This document shows, piece after piece, positions 8,359 through 18,096 of a stretch of DNA of 64,000 bases. A model generated the notes under the pieces. That model had not been told where the DNA came from, made no database searches, and saw only the letters and a list, made by a program, of their open reading frames with translations. The stretch comes from Nitrobacter sp. Nb-311A. GTDB taxonomy: Bacteria; Pseudomonadota; Alphaproteobacteria; Rhizobiales; Xanthobacteraceae. Both the position numbers and the translations under genes were made by a program. The stretch spans positions 32,676-96,675 of the forward strand of contig NZ_CH672418.1 of the NCBI RefSeq assembly GCF_000152905.1. Direction: 5' to 3'. Positions within the stretch are counted from its first letter, which is position 1. Each line of letters begins with the position of its first letter.

Positions 8359-9791
8359 GACGCCTGCGCCGTATCAAAATACTCGCCACTCTCGGGCCCG
8401 CTTCATCCGACAGCGCGATGGTGCGCCGCCTGTTCGAGGCTGGAGCGGACGTTTTCCGCATCAACATGAGCCACACCACGCATGACAAGATGCGCGAACT
8501 GGTAGCGACGATCCGCAACGTCGAAAGCAGCTACGGTCGTCCGATCGGCATTCTGGTCGATCTTCAAGGACCCAAGCTCCGGCTCGGCTCATTCGCTGAC
8601 GGCCCGATCCAGTTGAGCAACGGAGAAACCTTCGTTCTGGATTCCGACAAAAGTCCCGGAGACAAAACCCGGGTTCACCTTCCGCATCCAGAAATCCTGG
8701 CGGCGCTGCGTCCCGGTCACACTCTGCTGCTCGACGACGGCAAGGTGCGTCTGATCGCCGAAGAAACTTCGCCCGAGCGCGCAGTGACACGCGTCGTCGT
8801 CGGCGGCAGGATGTCCGACCGCAAGGGAGTCAGTCTGCCCGATACCGATTTGCCGGTGTCGGCGATGACACCCAAGGACCGCTCCGATCTCGATGCGGCG
8901 CTGGAAGCCGGCGTCGACTGGATTGCATTGTCCTTCGTGCAGCGAGCGGACGATGTCGCCGAGGCCAAGAAGGTGATCCGCGGCCGTGCGTCGGTGATGG
9001 CCAAGATCGAAAAGCCGCAAGCGATTGACCGACTGCCCGAAATCATCGAAATGGCCGATGCCCTGATGGTCGCGCGCGGCGACCTTGGCGTCGAATTGCC
9101 GCTCGAACAGGTTCCCAGCCTGCAAAAGCAGATGACACGGATGGCGCGGCGCGCCGGCAAGCCTGTGGTGATCGCGACGCAAATGCTGGAATCCATGATC
9201 CTGTCGCCGGTGCCCACCCGCGCGGAAGTCTCCGACGTCGCCACCGCGGTTTACGAAGGCGCGGATGCCATCATGCTTTCCGCCGAATCAGCGGCCGGAA
9301 AATATCCCGTCGAAGCCATCTCGACCATGAACCGGATCGGCGAAGAGGTGGAACGCGACCCGATCTATCGGGGCGTGCTCAACGCGCAGCGCGCCGAGCC
9401 GGAGCCTACCGTCGGGGACGCCATCGCCGACGCCGCCCGGCAGATCGCAGAGACGCTCGATCTCTCCGCGATCATATGCTGGACCAGCTCAGGCTCGACA
9501 GCGTTGCGTATGGCACGCGAGCGCCCGAAGCCGCCGGTGGTGGCCATTACCCCGAACCTTGCGACGGGGCGCAAGCTGGCCGTGGCTTGGGGCGTGCATT
9601 GCGTGGTGGCGGAAGACGCTCACGACCAAGACGACATGGTCGACCGAGCCGGCTCAATTGCTTTCCGCGATGGATTTGCCAAGGCAGGCCAGCGCATCAT
9701 CATCGTGGCCGGTGTGCCGCTCGGTACGCCGGGCGCGACTAACATGGTCCGCATCGCCTTCGTCGGTCCGAACGGTGAAACCGGTGTTTAG
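8355..9791 (+). CDS. pyk: Pyruvate kinase
   Basis: Transfers phosphate from phosphoenolpyruvate to ADP in the last step of glycolysis. It has 478 residues, normal for the enzyme. Visible motifs are RRIKILATLGPAS and FRINMSHTTHDKM at the N-terminus, LVDLQGPKLR, and the active-site block MAKIEKPQAIDRLPEI ... MVARGDLGVELP. GKPVVIATQMLESMI and YEGADAIMLSAESAAGKYP follow, with a C-terminal allosteric-type domain. It is coupled by a four-base overlap to the DUF1036 gene. Confidence 0.97.
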   Translation: MRRLRRIKILATLGPASSDSAMVRRLFEAGADVFRINMSHTTHDKMRELVATIRNVESSYGRPIGILVDLQGPKLRLGSFADGPIQLSNGETFVLDSDKSPGDKTRVHLPHPEILAALRPGHTLLLDDGKVRLIAEETSPERAVTRVVVGGRMSDRKGVSLPDTDLPVSAMTPKDRSDLDAALEAGVDWIALSFVQRADDVAEAKKVIRGRASVMAKIEKPQAIDRLPEIIEMADALMVARGDLGVELPLEQVPSLQKQMTRMARRAGKPVVIATQMLESMILSPVPTRAEVSDVATAVYEGADAIMLSAESAAGKYPVEAISTMNRIGEEVERDPIYRGVLNAQRAEPEPTVGDAIADAARQIAETLDLSAIICWTSSGSTALRMARERPKPPVVAITPNLATGRKLAVAWGVHCVVAEDAHDQDDMVDRAGSIAFRDGFAKAGQRIIIVAGVPLGTPGATNMVRIAFVGPNGETGV

Positions 9792-9860
9792 AGCATGATC
9801 CCGACCCGAAGGGCCGCGCCAGCGCAAAGTGGAAACCGGTTTTCGGAAAAGATCACGCTC
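9791..9860. repeat. Dispersed palindromic repeat, GAGCATGATC type
   Basis: The outer arms GAGCATGATC (9791-9800) and GATCACGCTC (9851-9860) are inverted with one mismatch. Between them lies AAACCGGTTTTCGGAAAA, a core I recognise from many intergenic repeats in Bradyrhizobium-group genomes. It starts on the stop codon of pyk. Confidence 0.7.
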
Positions 9861-9886
9861 CTTCAACGCAGTTGAAACAGACTCTC

Positions 9887-9989
9887 GAGCCCTTCCGCTT
9901 CTGATAGAATCACAAGCGGGCTCTATGATTTTGTTTTGTCGCGTTTTCTTCACGCGAACCGGTGCCCACTTCGCCGGAAAATGCTCTAG
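9887..9989. repeat. Dispersed palindromic repeat, CGCGTTTTC type
   Basis: A second repeat directly follows the first. A GAGCCC...GGGCTC hairpin holds CCGCTTCTGAT / ATCACAAGCGG, and is followed by TCGCGTTTTCTTCACGCGAACCGG and CCGGAAAATGCTCTAG. The same order of parts recurs at 28,484-28,556, and its first half at 1,620-1,664. It reaches the end of the DUF882 gene. Confidence 0.7.
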
Positions 9990-11581
9990 CGCGGCGAGCC
10001 CGCGCGCGCCACCAGCGCGGTCGTCGTCAACCTGGCAACAGCGGATCCGGTAAATCGATCGCAGACCATGCCCATCTGCGAATCATCGGAGAAAGCCATC
10101 GTGATCATTCGGTCCGGCTTATCGAAATAGACCTGCATCAGGGTCATGTCCTGTTCGCCCATGGCAGTCGCCAACATTGTGCGGCTCGCGCTTGGGGAGA
10201 GGATCATCGCCCGCATCCAGGCATCGCCGTGGCGTGCTGTTGCCGGTGCTAAACGGCGGGATATCGATACGGGGGACTTTTGGCCTTGAGCGCCTTTGGC
10301 AATGACGGTGGTCACGCTGTCCACCGCCATCGGGTTACGCGCGGGGCGCGCCGCCGGCCGGATAGGCGGGATCGATGCGGTCGCGGCGATGATGGGCGTG
10401 CGGCGGATGTCCTTCTCCGACGCATAGGCCAATGCCTGTAAGGGATCGGAAACACTGCCGGTCGGGTGCCGGTCGGCTGCGGTGACCGCCTGGCGCGCGC
10501 TGACGGCGGCTGCGATCTGCTTGGGCGTAGCCTGATTCGGGGCCGACGGGATTTCATCCCAGAACCCGCGGGAATTGATGATATCGGCGGGGGTCTGGGG
10601 TTTGCTGTCGGTCGCCAGTTTCGCGGGCGGCGACGGCGGAATTGGTTGCGCGTCGGCGGCCGCCAGCTTGAAAGCTCCCGGTTTCGATCGCGGCAGCGGG
10701 ATCGGGTTTGCTGAGGCTGCGGGTACGGCGGTAGCGATCATCTGATCCGGCGGGGCAGCCGGGGTGTCGTCAGATTCGTCATCCTCGTCGGCCGACTTGC
10801 CGCGGAACAGCGCCATCAGGAAGTTCGATGGACTGCTGTTTGCAGCACTTTCCTCACCGCCGTGCCGCCGCCGCTTTTCGATATCGGCCATCGCCATCTG
10901 ATAGCCCGGCAGCGGGTTGCCGTCCGAGGGAATGTGCACGGTGCGGCCGTTCGGGAAGACACGCACCAGTTGATCATGGGTCATGCGCGGCCAGTGTCGC
11001 ACATGCCCGGTATCCAGATGGACGAACGGCGAACCCGATTTAGGATAGAAGCCGACGCCGCCGCGCTGGAGGCGAAGTCCGGCGAACCGGATCTTTTCGA
11101 GTTGCACACCGGGAATGAAGAAGTCCATCGCGTGGCCCAGCATGTGCTGGCTGAATCGCGCGACGCCGCTGTTTTTGGAGCGGCGGCGAAGCAGGGCGTT
11201 GGTGGCCGGAGAGCGGTAGGCGGAAATGATGTTGATCGGCTGCCTTGCGCCGACGTCGCGATAGACCTCCCAGAGGATGTCGAAGAGATGACGATCCATG
11301 GTGGTCTGCTCCTGGCTGCGCCAGTCGCGGAGAAAATGATTGAGTTGTTTCAGCGCGCCTTCGTCATAGCGGCCGTCGCGCTTGAAGGTGACCGTGAGGT
11401 TCTCCTTGGAATGGGTGTGATGAAACGACAGGGTGCGCGTTTCGTTCAGCGCGGCGGCATCATGCACCGATCCAGCGCCCGCAAGCAGAAGAAGCGACGA
11501 CAGACCGATGCGATAACCGGTCCGTGAAATCGACAACGATTTCAAGCCGCGTGCAAAACCAGCAAGCACGTATGAGCCCAC
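9986..11581 (-). CDS. DUF882 / M15-like peptidoglycan peptidase (YcbK/MepK type)
   Basis: About 531 residues. A signal or anchor segment (GLSSLLLLAGAGSVHDAAA) precedes a DUF882 domain of about 180 residues (TRTLSFHHTHSKENLTV, INIISAYRSPATNALLRRRS). Zinc-ligand motifs HMLGHAMDF and FVHLDTGHVRHWPRM are intact. MepK of E. coli, in this family, cuts 3-3 cross-links in murein. The last 300 or so residues are an unusual Pro/Ala-rich, probably disordered extension. The start is uncertain: no ATG fits, a GTG at 11581 is my choice, and a TTG at 11644 is possible. Its upstream neighbour is a YcbB-type L,D-transpeptidase, the enzyme that makes 3-3 links. Confidence 0.85.
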   Translation of the reverse strand: MGSYVLAGFARGLKSLSISRTGYRIGLSSLLLLAGAGSVHDAAALNETRTLSFHHTHSKENLTVTFKRDGRYDEGALKQLNHFLRDWRSQEQTTMDRHLFDILWEVYRDVGARQPINIISAYRSPATNALLRRRSKNSGVARFSQHMLGHAMDFFIPGVQLEKIRFAGLRLQRGGVGFYPKSGSPFVHLDTGHVRHWPRMTHDQLVRVFPNGRTVHIPSDGNPLPGYQMAMADIEKRRRHGGEESAANSSPSNFLMALFRGKSADEDDESDDTPAAPPDQMIATAVPAASANPIPLPRSKPGAFKLAAADAQPIPPSPPAKLATDSKPQTPADIINSRGFWDEIPSAPNQATPKQIAAAVSARQAVTAADRHPTGSVSDPLQALAYASEKDIRRTPIIAATASIPPIRPAARPARNPMAVDSVTTVIAKGAQGQKSPVSISRRLAPATARHGDAWMRAMILSPSASRTMLATAMGEQDMTLMQVYFDKPDRMITMAFSDDSQMGMVCDRFTGSAVARLTTTALVARAGSPR

Positions 11582-11767
11582 CCGGAAGACGATCAAGTCG
11601 GAAGGCCCTTCCACAAAACCCCATGTGAAAGGGCATAAACCCAAGTCGTAGGGCAGGAGGGTTAACGCAGATTTATCTTACCGTCCTGCTCTAGAATATA
11701 ACTAGCTCGCTGACTGTGGCAAAAAAGAGCCAGGTGGTTGAGGAGGGGTGGATAAGGGTTAACGTTA

Positions 11768-11802
11768 CAAGGGCTTCATCACGCGATGAAGCCCTTGTTT
11801 TT
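11768..11802 (+). terminator. Strong hairpin with plus-strand U tract, possible sRNA end
   Basis: A perfect 13-bp stem CAAGGGCTTCATC / GATGAAGCCCTTG with loop ACGC (11768-11797) is followed by TTTTT. The U tract is on the plus strand, but both flanking genes are on the minus strand, so no known transcript ends here. The hairpin alone might still slow the minus-strand L,D-transpeptidase message. It could instead end a small RNA transcribed rightwards from about 11,690. Confidence 0.65.
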
Positions 11803-11840
11803 AATCAAGTAATCTAGTTTTAGACAACGCATGAAGGAAA

Positions 11841-14240
11841 TTAGCGCCGGTATATCGGCCGGCGGCGGTCGTCGTATTGCGGAGGCGGGGTCTGGAAACC
11901 GAACAGCCGCTCGAAGAACGATGGGCCGCCATTGTCGAAACCGCCTCCAAACCCGCGGTTTTCATTGAAGGCCATTCCTTGCGGAATATTGCCCCGGGGA
12001 CGGGAATAGTTCGGCTGGGCGTGAGCGACAACCGTCTCGAGATCGCGTCCATTGGAGTTTCGGAGCAGGGCCAGCATCTTGGCGTCGCGGCCGTAGACGT
12101 CCGCGCGAAGCTGCAATTTACCGGCCTGATCCACAAACGCGGTTTGATAGGTGATATGCACCGGAACCGGAGTTGGGAAATTGATGTTGAACTCGTTCCG
12201 CCCATACATGCTCCGGATTTTTTCCGGCGTGTAGTGCTCCTGCGGAAGAACGATGTTGAGCAACGTGGCGGCGTACTGATCCGGGTTCTGAACCCGCATG
12301 CAGCCGTGGCTGAAGGCGCGCTTGTTTTTTGAAAACAGGTGTTTGTCCGGCGTATCGTGCTGGTACACTAGAAACTTGTTTGGAAAATTGAAGCGGATGC
12401 GGCCCAGCGCGTTGCGTTCGCCTGGCGGTTGCGAAATGTGGATGCCGCCGTTGCGGTCGCGCTCCAGCTTGAGGCCCATACGCGACAGCACGGTCGGATC
12501 TTGTTGCAGGGCGGGAAGGTATTCCTTGTAGATGATCGAGGGCGGCACGTTCCAGGTCGGATTGACGGTGATGTACTTCATCGTTTCCGTCAGAAGCGGC
12601 GTCGCATGGAGTCCCGGCTTGCCCACGACGACGCGGGTGCTCCAGATCTGCGCTCCATGCTGCATCACCTTGAGCGAATAATCCGGGATGTTCAGGATGG
12701 CATAGGCGTCGTCCAGCGATGGAGCCCCAAGCTCGCGCGGCAGCCAGCGCCAGCGCTCCATGTTGACGATGATGGTGTCGATGGTGTGATCCTTCTTCGG
12801 ACCGTTCAGGGCGCGGACCGTATTGTTGCCCAGGATGCCGTCGGGCTTGAGATGATGGCGAGCCTGGAATTCCCGCACCGCGGCGGCGACGTCGGCATCG
12901 AAACGGGTGTCGTCAGGATTTTGAGTCATGCCCAATCGTGCGCGAATCTGCGGCACGCGCGGATCCTCCATCACGGCATTCTTGCGGAATACCAGACCCG
13001 GACCGTTTGCAATTTCGATGAGGGGTCCTTCGGACGCCTTGCGCAGTTCGGCGAGCTTCTGCTTCAGTTCCCGATAAAGCTCATGCGGCGGGTTGTAGCT
13101 GTCGAGCGCCGCGGAGGAATCCTTGGCGGTGGTGACGTTCGTCAAAACCTGCTCGGGGTCGATGGGGTGTTCGGGATACTGAACATCAGCGGTGACCTGC
13201 GACCAGTGCATCCTGCCGCTCTGCGCCTGACGGGCGTAGTCCATCATGCTTGCGGTCAGCTTCAGGTCGGCCTCTGCAAGCTGCTCCGGCGATGACGCCG
13301 CCGCAAAATCCGGTACCGGATAGTCGGAAGAGTTAAGGCCGTCGGCTGCCGCGTCCCTGAGACGCGCAATCACGCCTTGAGCCTGCGTATTCAGCGTGCC
13401 GCCTGCCGTCCAGAGAGGCGCGTAGCTCCGCGCGGTATAGAATTTTTCAACCGCCGCCCGCTCAGCCTTCCGGGAAAAAAGCTTGGTTGCATTGGCATCG
13501 AGCAATTCATGCAGTTTTTCGGCCGCCGGCTGATCCGCCGGAGGGACGTGGCTTGCGGCTTTGACCGGTTCGCCGGGCTGTTCGGAGTTTGCCGCGGCGC
13601 CGGCCTCTGGGCGAGGCGTCACATCGGGACGAATCGTCGCGGTCGCATCCTTTGCTGCTTCGCTTGGCTTTTCGCCTGTCTTGATGCCGTCCGATGGAGC
13701 CGCAGTGACATCGGCAGGCTTGGCGTCAGTAGCCTCCGGCTCGCCCGGCTTGGGCTCGCCAGACTTGGTTTCGGCAATCTCGGGCTTGGAGCTTGACTGC
13801 GGCTGAACGCCCGAGGGCTTCGAATCGGAAGAGCTCGAATCGGAAGAAACTGTTTCGTTCGACGGCGCCGTTGCGTTCGAAGACGTTGCGTTTGAAGACG
13901 TATCGGAGTTCGAGGCGGCCGCCGCTGTATCCGCAGGCTTCGGATCGGCTGCGCTTGTATCGTTTGCGCTCCTGTCGGTCTTTTGGTCGTCCGGCTTCGA
14001 TTCGCTGACGACGGGCGGTGCGGGCTGCGCGTCATCGGTCTTGAGATCGGCTGCCGTGGGGGGCGGAACGTTGGCTGGCTCTGGCGTTGGCACCGCTGCG
14101 TCGATCGCGAGTTCTGCCGCGCTCTTCTTTGCTGTATCCGCCTGAGCAAAGGCGGCCGAGGTCGAAACCGCTAAAAAGGTGGCTGCAAGCACTGACAGGA
14201 TGCGATCAAATCCTGTCCGGTTAGTCGGGTAGTCTCGCAT
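11841..14240 (-). CDS. L,D-transpeptidase, YcbB (LdtD) type
   Basis: 799 residues from the ATG at 14240, which has GAGGGG eight bases upstream; an in-frame ATG at 14369 lacks this and would bury the signal peptide. A signal peptide (ILSVLAATFLAVSTSAAFAQ) leads into about 190 residues rich in Ser, Ala, Pro, Lys and Asp. The YcbB scaffold follows, then a peptidoglycan-binding motif (AVREFQARHHLKPDGILG), then the YkuD catalytic domain with SHGCMRVQN, whose Cys is the nucleophile. It makes 3-3 cross-links between meso-diaminopimelate residues in the periplasm. The long low-complexity N-terminal part may span the envelope. Confidence 0.93.
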   Translation of the reverse strand: MRDYPTNRTGFDRILSVLAATFLAVSTSAAFAQADTAKKSAAELAIDAAVPTPEPANVPPPTAADLKTDDAQPAPPVVSESKPDDQKTDRSANDTSAADPKPADTAAAASNSDTSSNATSSNATAPSNETVSSDSSSSDSKPSGVQPQSSSKPEIAETKSGEPKPGEPEATDAKPADVTAAPSDGIKTGEKPSEAAKDATATIRPDVTPRPEAGAAANSEQPGEPVKAASHVPPADQPAAEKLHELLDANATKLFSRKAERAAVEKFYTARSYAPLWTAGGTLNTQAQGVIARLRDAAADGLNSSDYPVPDFAAASSPEQLAEADLKLTASMMDYARQAQSGRMHWSQVTADVQYPEHPIDPEQVLTNVTTAKDSSAALDSYNPPHELYRELKQKLAELRKASEGPLIEIANGPGLVFRKNAVMEDPRVPQIRARLGMTQNPDDTRFDADVAAAVREFQARHHLKPDGILGNNTVRALNGPKKDHTIDTIIVNMERWRWLPRELGAPSLDDAYAILNIPDYSLKVMQHGAQIWSTRVVVGKPGLHATPLLTETMKYITVNPTWNVPPSIIYKEYLPALQQDPTVLSRMGLKLERDRNGGIHISQPPGERNALGRIRFNFPNKFLVYQHDTPDKHLFSKNKRAFSHGCMRVQNPDQYAATLLNIVLPQEHYTPEKIRSMYGRNEFNINFPTPVPVHITYQTAFVDQAGKLQLRADVYGRDAKMLALLRNSNGRDLETVVAHAQPNYSRPRGNIPQGMAFNENRGFGGGFDNGGPSFFERLFGFQTPPPQYDDRRRPIYRR

Positions 14241-14574
14241 TCTCGCACCCCTCGGGTGAAACTGTTCAGGTGAAATTGTCCTCACGGAACAATTTGCTGG
14301 TGAATTTTTGTCCTGCGTCCGCCGAGGTTTTGATTCGGCCTTTACGACACGCGGATAAACCACGCACACGTGATTCCGGCAGCCAGCGCCGCAAGGGGCA
14401 ACTCACGACAAACTGACCTCAAAAGACGCCGTTGGCAACGCGATCCGTTGTTTTGACGCGTATTTTCCGTTGGTCTGTCACTACGCCGCAACGGTTCATC
14501 CTCACCTGCGCACTCTCACGTGATGAGGGCAATGCATGCCGTGCACCTTTGCGACGTGAACGCGATCCAGCCTG

Positions 14575-16071
14575 TTACTGTTCCTCTTTCGCGGCGATGT
14601 CATCGAGTTTGCGGTAGAGTGTGGATCGTCCGATTTTCAATCGACGCGCCACTTCGGACATTTGTCCGCGATAATGCGAGATTGCGAAGCGAATGATGTC
14701 GGCTTCCAACTCCTCGAGCGGGCGGACTTCGCCATCTTGAGCGAACAATGGCAGGCTGCCCGCATCTGGCGCAGGCGCGAGAGGTATTTCATTACCGGGA
14801 ACCCTGTCCGGGGCTGTTCGCTGCGGCATCGGCTCCATGATAAGGGGCTCGCCAGCTTCGGCGTCCGTAGCCCGGTGATCACCCGTGGCGGGTTGCTGGC
14901 CGATGGACGGAAAATCCGAGGGGCCAAGGTGCGTGTCCTCGCTCAGGACGACGGCGCGGTAAACGGCGTTTTCGAGTTGGCGAATGTTGCCGGGCCAGTC
15001 GAGTTGCGACAGGGCAGCCATTGCCTCGCCGCTGATGCCCTTGATCAACCGGTTTTCCTCGGCGCAGAAGCGCGCCAGAAAGTGCCGCAGGAGATTGGGG
15101 ATATCGCCGCGTCGCATCCGAAGCGGCGGGATGGTCAGCGGCAGCACGTGCAGGCGGTAGAATAGATCTTCCCTGAAATGTCCGGCCTTGACGCGATCGA
15201 GCAAGCGGCGGTTGGTGGCCGAGATGATGCGGACATCTACCTTGACCTGCTTGTGACCGCCGACCGCTTCGACCGCGCCTTCCTGCAACGCGCGCAATAG
15301 TTTGACCTGCGCGGCCAGCGGCAACTCGCTCACTTCATCCAGAAACAGCGTGCCGCCGGAGGCGTCGACGAACTTGCCGGTGTGGCGCTCGGTCGCGCCG
15401 GTGAACGATCCCTTTTCGTGGCCGAACAGGATCGATTCGACGAGGCTATCGGGGATAGCGCCGCAATTGACCGCAACAAACGGTTTGGTGCTGCGGTCGC
15501 TGGTGCCGTGAATGGCGCGTGCGAACAGCTCCTTGCCGACACCGGATTCGCCTTCGATCAGCACCGGGATCGACGAATTTGCCGCCTTTTTCGCGACCCT
15601 CATCACGTCGGCCATGGTCTCGCTGCGGGTGATGATGTCGGCGAATGTGAGGCGACCTTCGCGGCTGTGGCGGACACGTTGCAGTTCGTTCTTCAGCGCG
15701 CTGGCATTGAGCGCATTGCGCAAGCTGACCTGAAGGCGCTCGATGCCGACCGGCTTGACGACGAAGTCATGGGCGCCGGCCCGCATGGCCGAAACCACAT
15801 TGTCGATACCGCCATGCGCAGTCTGGACGATGACGGGGATGTTGAGGCCGGCCTCGCGGATCCCCGCCAGCACGCCCATGCCGTCGAGGCCGGGCATCAC
15901 GAGGTCGAGGACAAGAGCATCGATCGCCGGTCCGTCGCTTGCCGTCACCGCGGCGACGGCGGCGTCGCCGCTTTCGACCACCATCGTTTCATAGCCGCAC
16001 CGCCGCACCATGTTCTCGACGAGACGACGCTGCACCGCGTCATCGTCGACGATCAAAATGGTGGCAGTCAT
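14575..16071 (-). CDS. Sigma-54-dependent response regulator (NtrC class)
   Basis: 498 residues. The receiver at 1-120 has the acidic pair DDD at 9-11, phosphoacceptor D56 in LVLDLVMPG and the Lys in FVVKPVG. The AAA+ domain at about 145-385 has Walker A GESGVGKELFARAIHG, the sigma-54 contact loop GSFTGA and the arginine-finger region. A C-terminal Fis-type helix-turn-helix reads MSEVARRLKIGRSTLYRKLDD. It activates RpoN promoters when phosphorylated. No histidine kinase is adjacent, so it is an orphan regulator here. It is divergent from the pepF-type gene. Confidence 0.93.
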   Translation of the reverse strand: MTATILIVDDDAVQRRLVENMVRRCGYETMVVESGDAAVAAVTASDGPAIDALVLDLVMPGLDGMGVLAGIREAGLNIPVIVQTAHGGIDNVVSAMRAGAHDFVVKPVGIERLQVSLRNALNASALKNELQRVRHSREGRLTFADIITRSETMADVMRVAKKAANSSIPVLIEGESGVGKELFARAIHGTSDRSTKPFVAVNCGAIPDSLVESILFGHEKGSFTGATERHTGKFVDASGGTLFLDEVSELPLAAQVKLLRALQEGAVEAVGGHKQVKVDVRIISATNRRLLDRVKAGHFREDLFYRLHVLPLTIPPLRMRRGDIPNLLRHFLARFCAEENRLIKGISGEAMAALSQLDWPGNIRQLENAVYRAVVLSEDTHLGPSDFPSIGQQPATGDHRATDAEAGEPLIMEPMPQRTAPDRVPGNEIPLAPAPDAGSLPLFAQDGEVRPLEELEADIIRFAISHYRGQMSEVARRLKIGRSTLYRKLDDIAAKEEQ

Positions 16072-16218
16072 GGCATTCCTCGCACTACAACTTATCTGTA
16101 TTGAATCGGGGCACTTTGGCGGACGGGGATTAATGCGTCCTTAAGGTTTGTCTTCGCGCCGTCATGTCGCAACTGCTCTTCTGTTGATCGATATTCATAG
16201 AGAAAGTCTGGATCGATA

Positions 16219-18096
16219 ATGGCTGCGCGTACTTCCTCCGCCTCACGCAAACCCGCGACTGTTCGCAAACACGCCTTCCGCCGCAAGCCGGCCAGAAAGG
16301 CGGCCGCCGTGAAATCGGGTGCGGGCGGTTTGCCGGAGTGGAATCTCGCGGATCTTTATGCGGGGATTGGTGCGCCCGAGGTCGTGCGCGATCTCGACAG
16401 GATCGATGCTGAGTGTAAGGCGTTTGAAGCGGATTACAAAGGCAAGCTCGCGACGGAAACGTCGAACCCCGAAGGGGGCACATGGCTGGCGGAGGCGGTG
16501 CGCCGCTATGAGGCGATCGACGATCTCGCCGGCCGGCTCGGCTCCTACGCCGGACTGGCCCATGCCGGCGACAGCGTCGATCCCGCGATCTCGAAGTTCT
16601 ATGGCGACGTCTCGGAGCGTCTGACGGCCGCGTCGCTGCATCTGCTGTTTTTTCCGCTGGAACTCAACCGTATCGACGACGAGGTGATCGAGCGCGCCAT
16701 GCACGCGCCCGAGCTCGCACATTATCGCCCATGGATCGAGGATAGCCGCAAGGACAAGCCGTACCAGCTTGAGGATCGTCTCGAGCAGCTCTTTCATGAG
16801 AAGTCGCAGACCGGCTACTCGGCATGGAACAGGCTGTTCGATCAGACTATCGCCGGGTTGCGCTTCAAGGTCGGCGCAAAAGAGCTTGCGATCGAGCCGA
16901 CGCTGAATCTGTTGCAGGATCGCTCGCCGGAGAAGCGCAAGGCGGCGGGGCAGGCGCTGGCGAAGACGTTCAAGGCCAATGAGCGAACCTTCGCGCTGAT
17001 CACCAACACGCTTGCCAAGGACAAGGACATTTCCGACCGCTGGCGCGGCTTTCAGGACGTCGCGGATTCACGCCATCTCAACAATCGCGTCGAGCGCGAG
17101 GTGGTGGACGCCCTGGTGGCTTCCGTGCGCGCGGCCTATCCGCGGTTGTCGCATCGTTACTATGCGCTGAAGGCGCGCTGGTTCAAAAAGAAGAAGCTCG
17201 CGCATTGGGATCGCAACGCGCCGTTGCCGTTCGCGGCGACCGGCGCCATTTCGTGGAACGATGCGCGCAAGATGGTTCTGACTGCCTATGACGAATTTTC
17301 GCCTGTCATGGCCGGCATCGCCGAACGCTTCTTCACCGACCGCTGGATTGACGCGCCCGTGCGTCCCGGAAAGGCGCCTGGAGCGTTCTCGCATCCGACC
17401 ACGCCGTCCGCGCACCCTTATGTGCTGATGAACTATCAGGGCAAGCCGCGCGACGTGATGACGCTCGCGCACGAACTCGGTCACGGCGTGCATCAGGTGC
17501 TGGCGGCGAAGCAGGGCGCGCTGATGGCGCCGACGCCGCTGACGCTTGCGGAAACCGCATCAGTCTTCGGCGAGATGCTGACCTTCAAGCGGCTGCTGGC
17601 GCAGACGAAGAGCGCGAAGCAGCGGCAGGCGCTTCTGGCCGGCAAGGTGGAGGACATGATCAATACGGTGGTGCGGCAGATCGCCTTCTATACGTTCGAG
17701 CGCGCCGTCCACACCGAGCGCAAGAACGGCGAACTGACCGCGGAGCGGCTCGGACAGCTCTGGCTTAGCGTGCAGGGCGAGAGCCTTGGGCCCGCGATCG
17801 AGATCAAGCCAGGCTACGAGACGTTCTGGATGTATATCCCGCACTTCATCCACTCGCCGTTCTATGTCTACGCCTATGCCTTCGGCGATTGCCTCGTGAA
17901 CTCCCTTTATGCGGTCTATGAGCACGCCGCCGAGGGATTCGCGGAGCGATATCTCGCCATGCTCGCGGCCGGCGGCACCAAGCACTATTCCGAATTGCTG
18001 AGCCCGTTCGGCCTCGACGCCAGGGATCCCAAATTCTGGGATGGCGGATTGTCGGTCATCGCCGGAATGATCGATGAGCTTGAGAGGATGGGGTAG
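16219..18096 (+). CDS. pepF: M3-family oligoendopeptidase (PepF type)
   Basis: 625 residues, a cytosolic zinc metallopeptidase that cleaves short peptides. The zinc motif is HELGHGVHQ (about residue 415), followed by the downstream Glu in LAETASVFGEMLT. Other family blocks are YVLMNYQGKPRDVMTLAHE and YAYAFGDCLVNSLYAVYE. The first 35 residues are Arg/Ala-rich and probably an unconserved extension. It is divergent from the sigma-54 regulator with 147 bases between them; no clear promoter elements stand out. Confidence 0.93.
   Translation: MAARTSSASRKPATVRKHAFRRKPARKAAAVKSGAGGLPEWNLADLYAGIGAPEVVRDLDRIDAECKAFEADYKGKLATETSNPEGGTWLAEAVRRYEAIDDLAGRLGSYAGLAHAGDSVDPAISKFYGDVSERLTAASLHLLFFPLELNRIDDEVIERAMHAPELAHYRPWIEDSRKDKPYQLEDRLEQLFHEKSQTGYSAWNRLFDQTIAGLRFKVGAKELAIEPTLNLLQDRSPEKRKAAGQALAKTFKANERTFALITNTLAKDKDISDRWRGFQDVADSRHLNNRVEREVVDALVASVRAAYPRLSHRYYALKARWFKKKKLAHWDRNAPLPFAATGAISWNDARKMVLTAYDEFSPVMAGIAERFFTDRWIDAPVRPGKAPGAFSHPTTPSAHPYVLMNYQGKPRDVMTLAHELGHGVHQVLAAKQGALMAPTPLTLAETASVFGEMLTFKRLLAQTKSAKQRQALLAGKVEDMINTVVRQIAFYTFERAVHTERKNGELTAERLGQLWLSVQGESLGPAIEIKPGYETFWMYIPHFIHSPFYVYAYAFGDCLVNSLYAVYEHAAEGFAERYLAMLAAGGTKHYSELLSPFGLDARDPKFWDGGLSVIAGMIDELERMG

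Noticed and set aside
16219..16800. Long minus-strand frame opposite the peptidase gene
   Set aside because: It mirrors the codon structure of the plus-strand M3 peptidase and has no family features.
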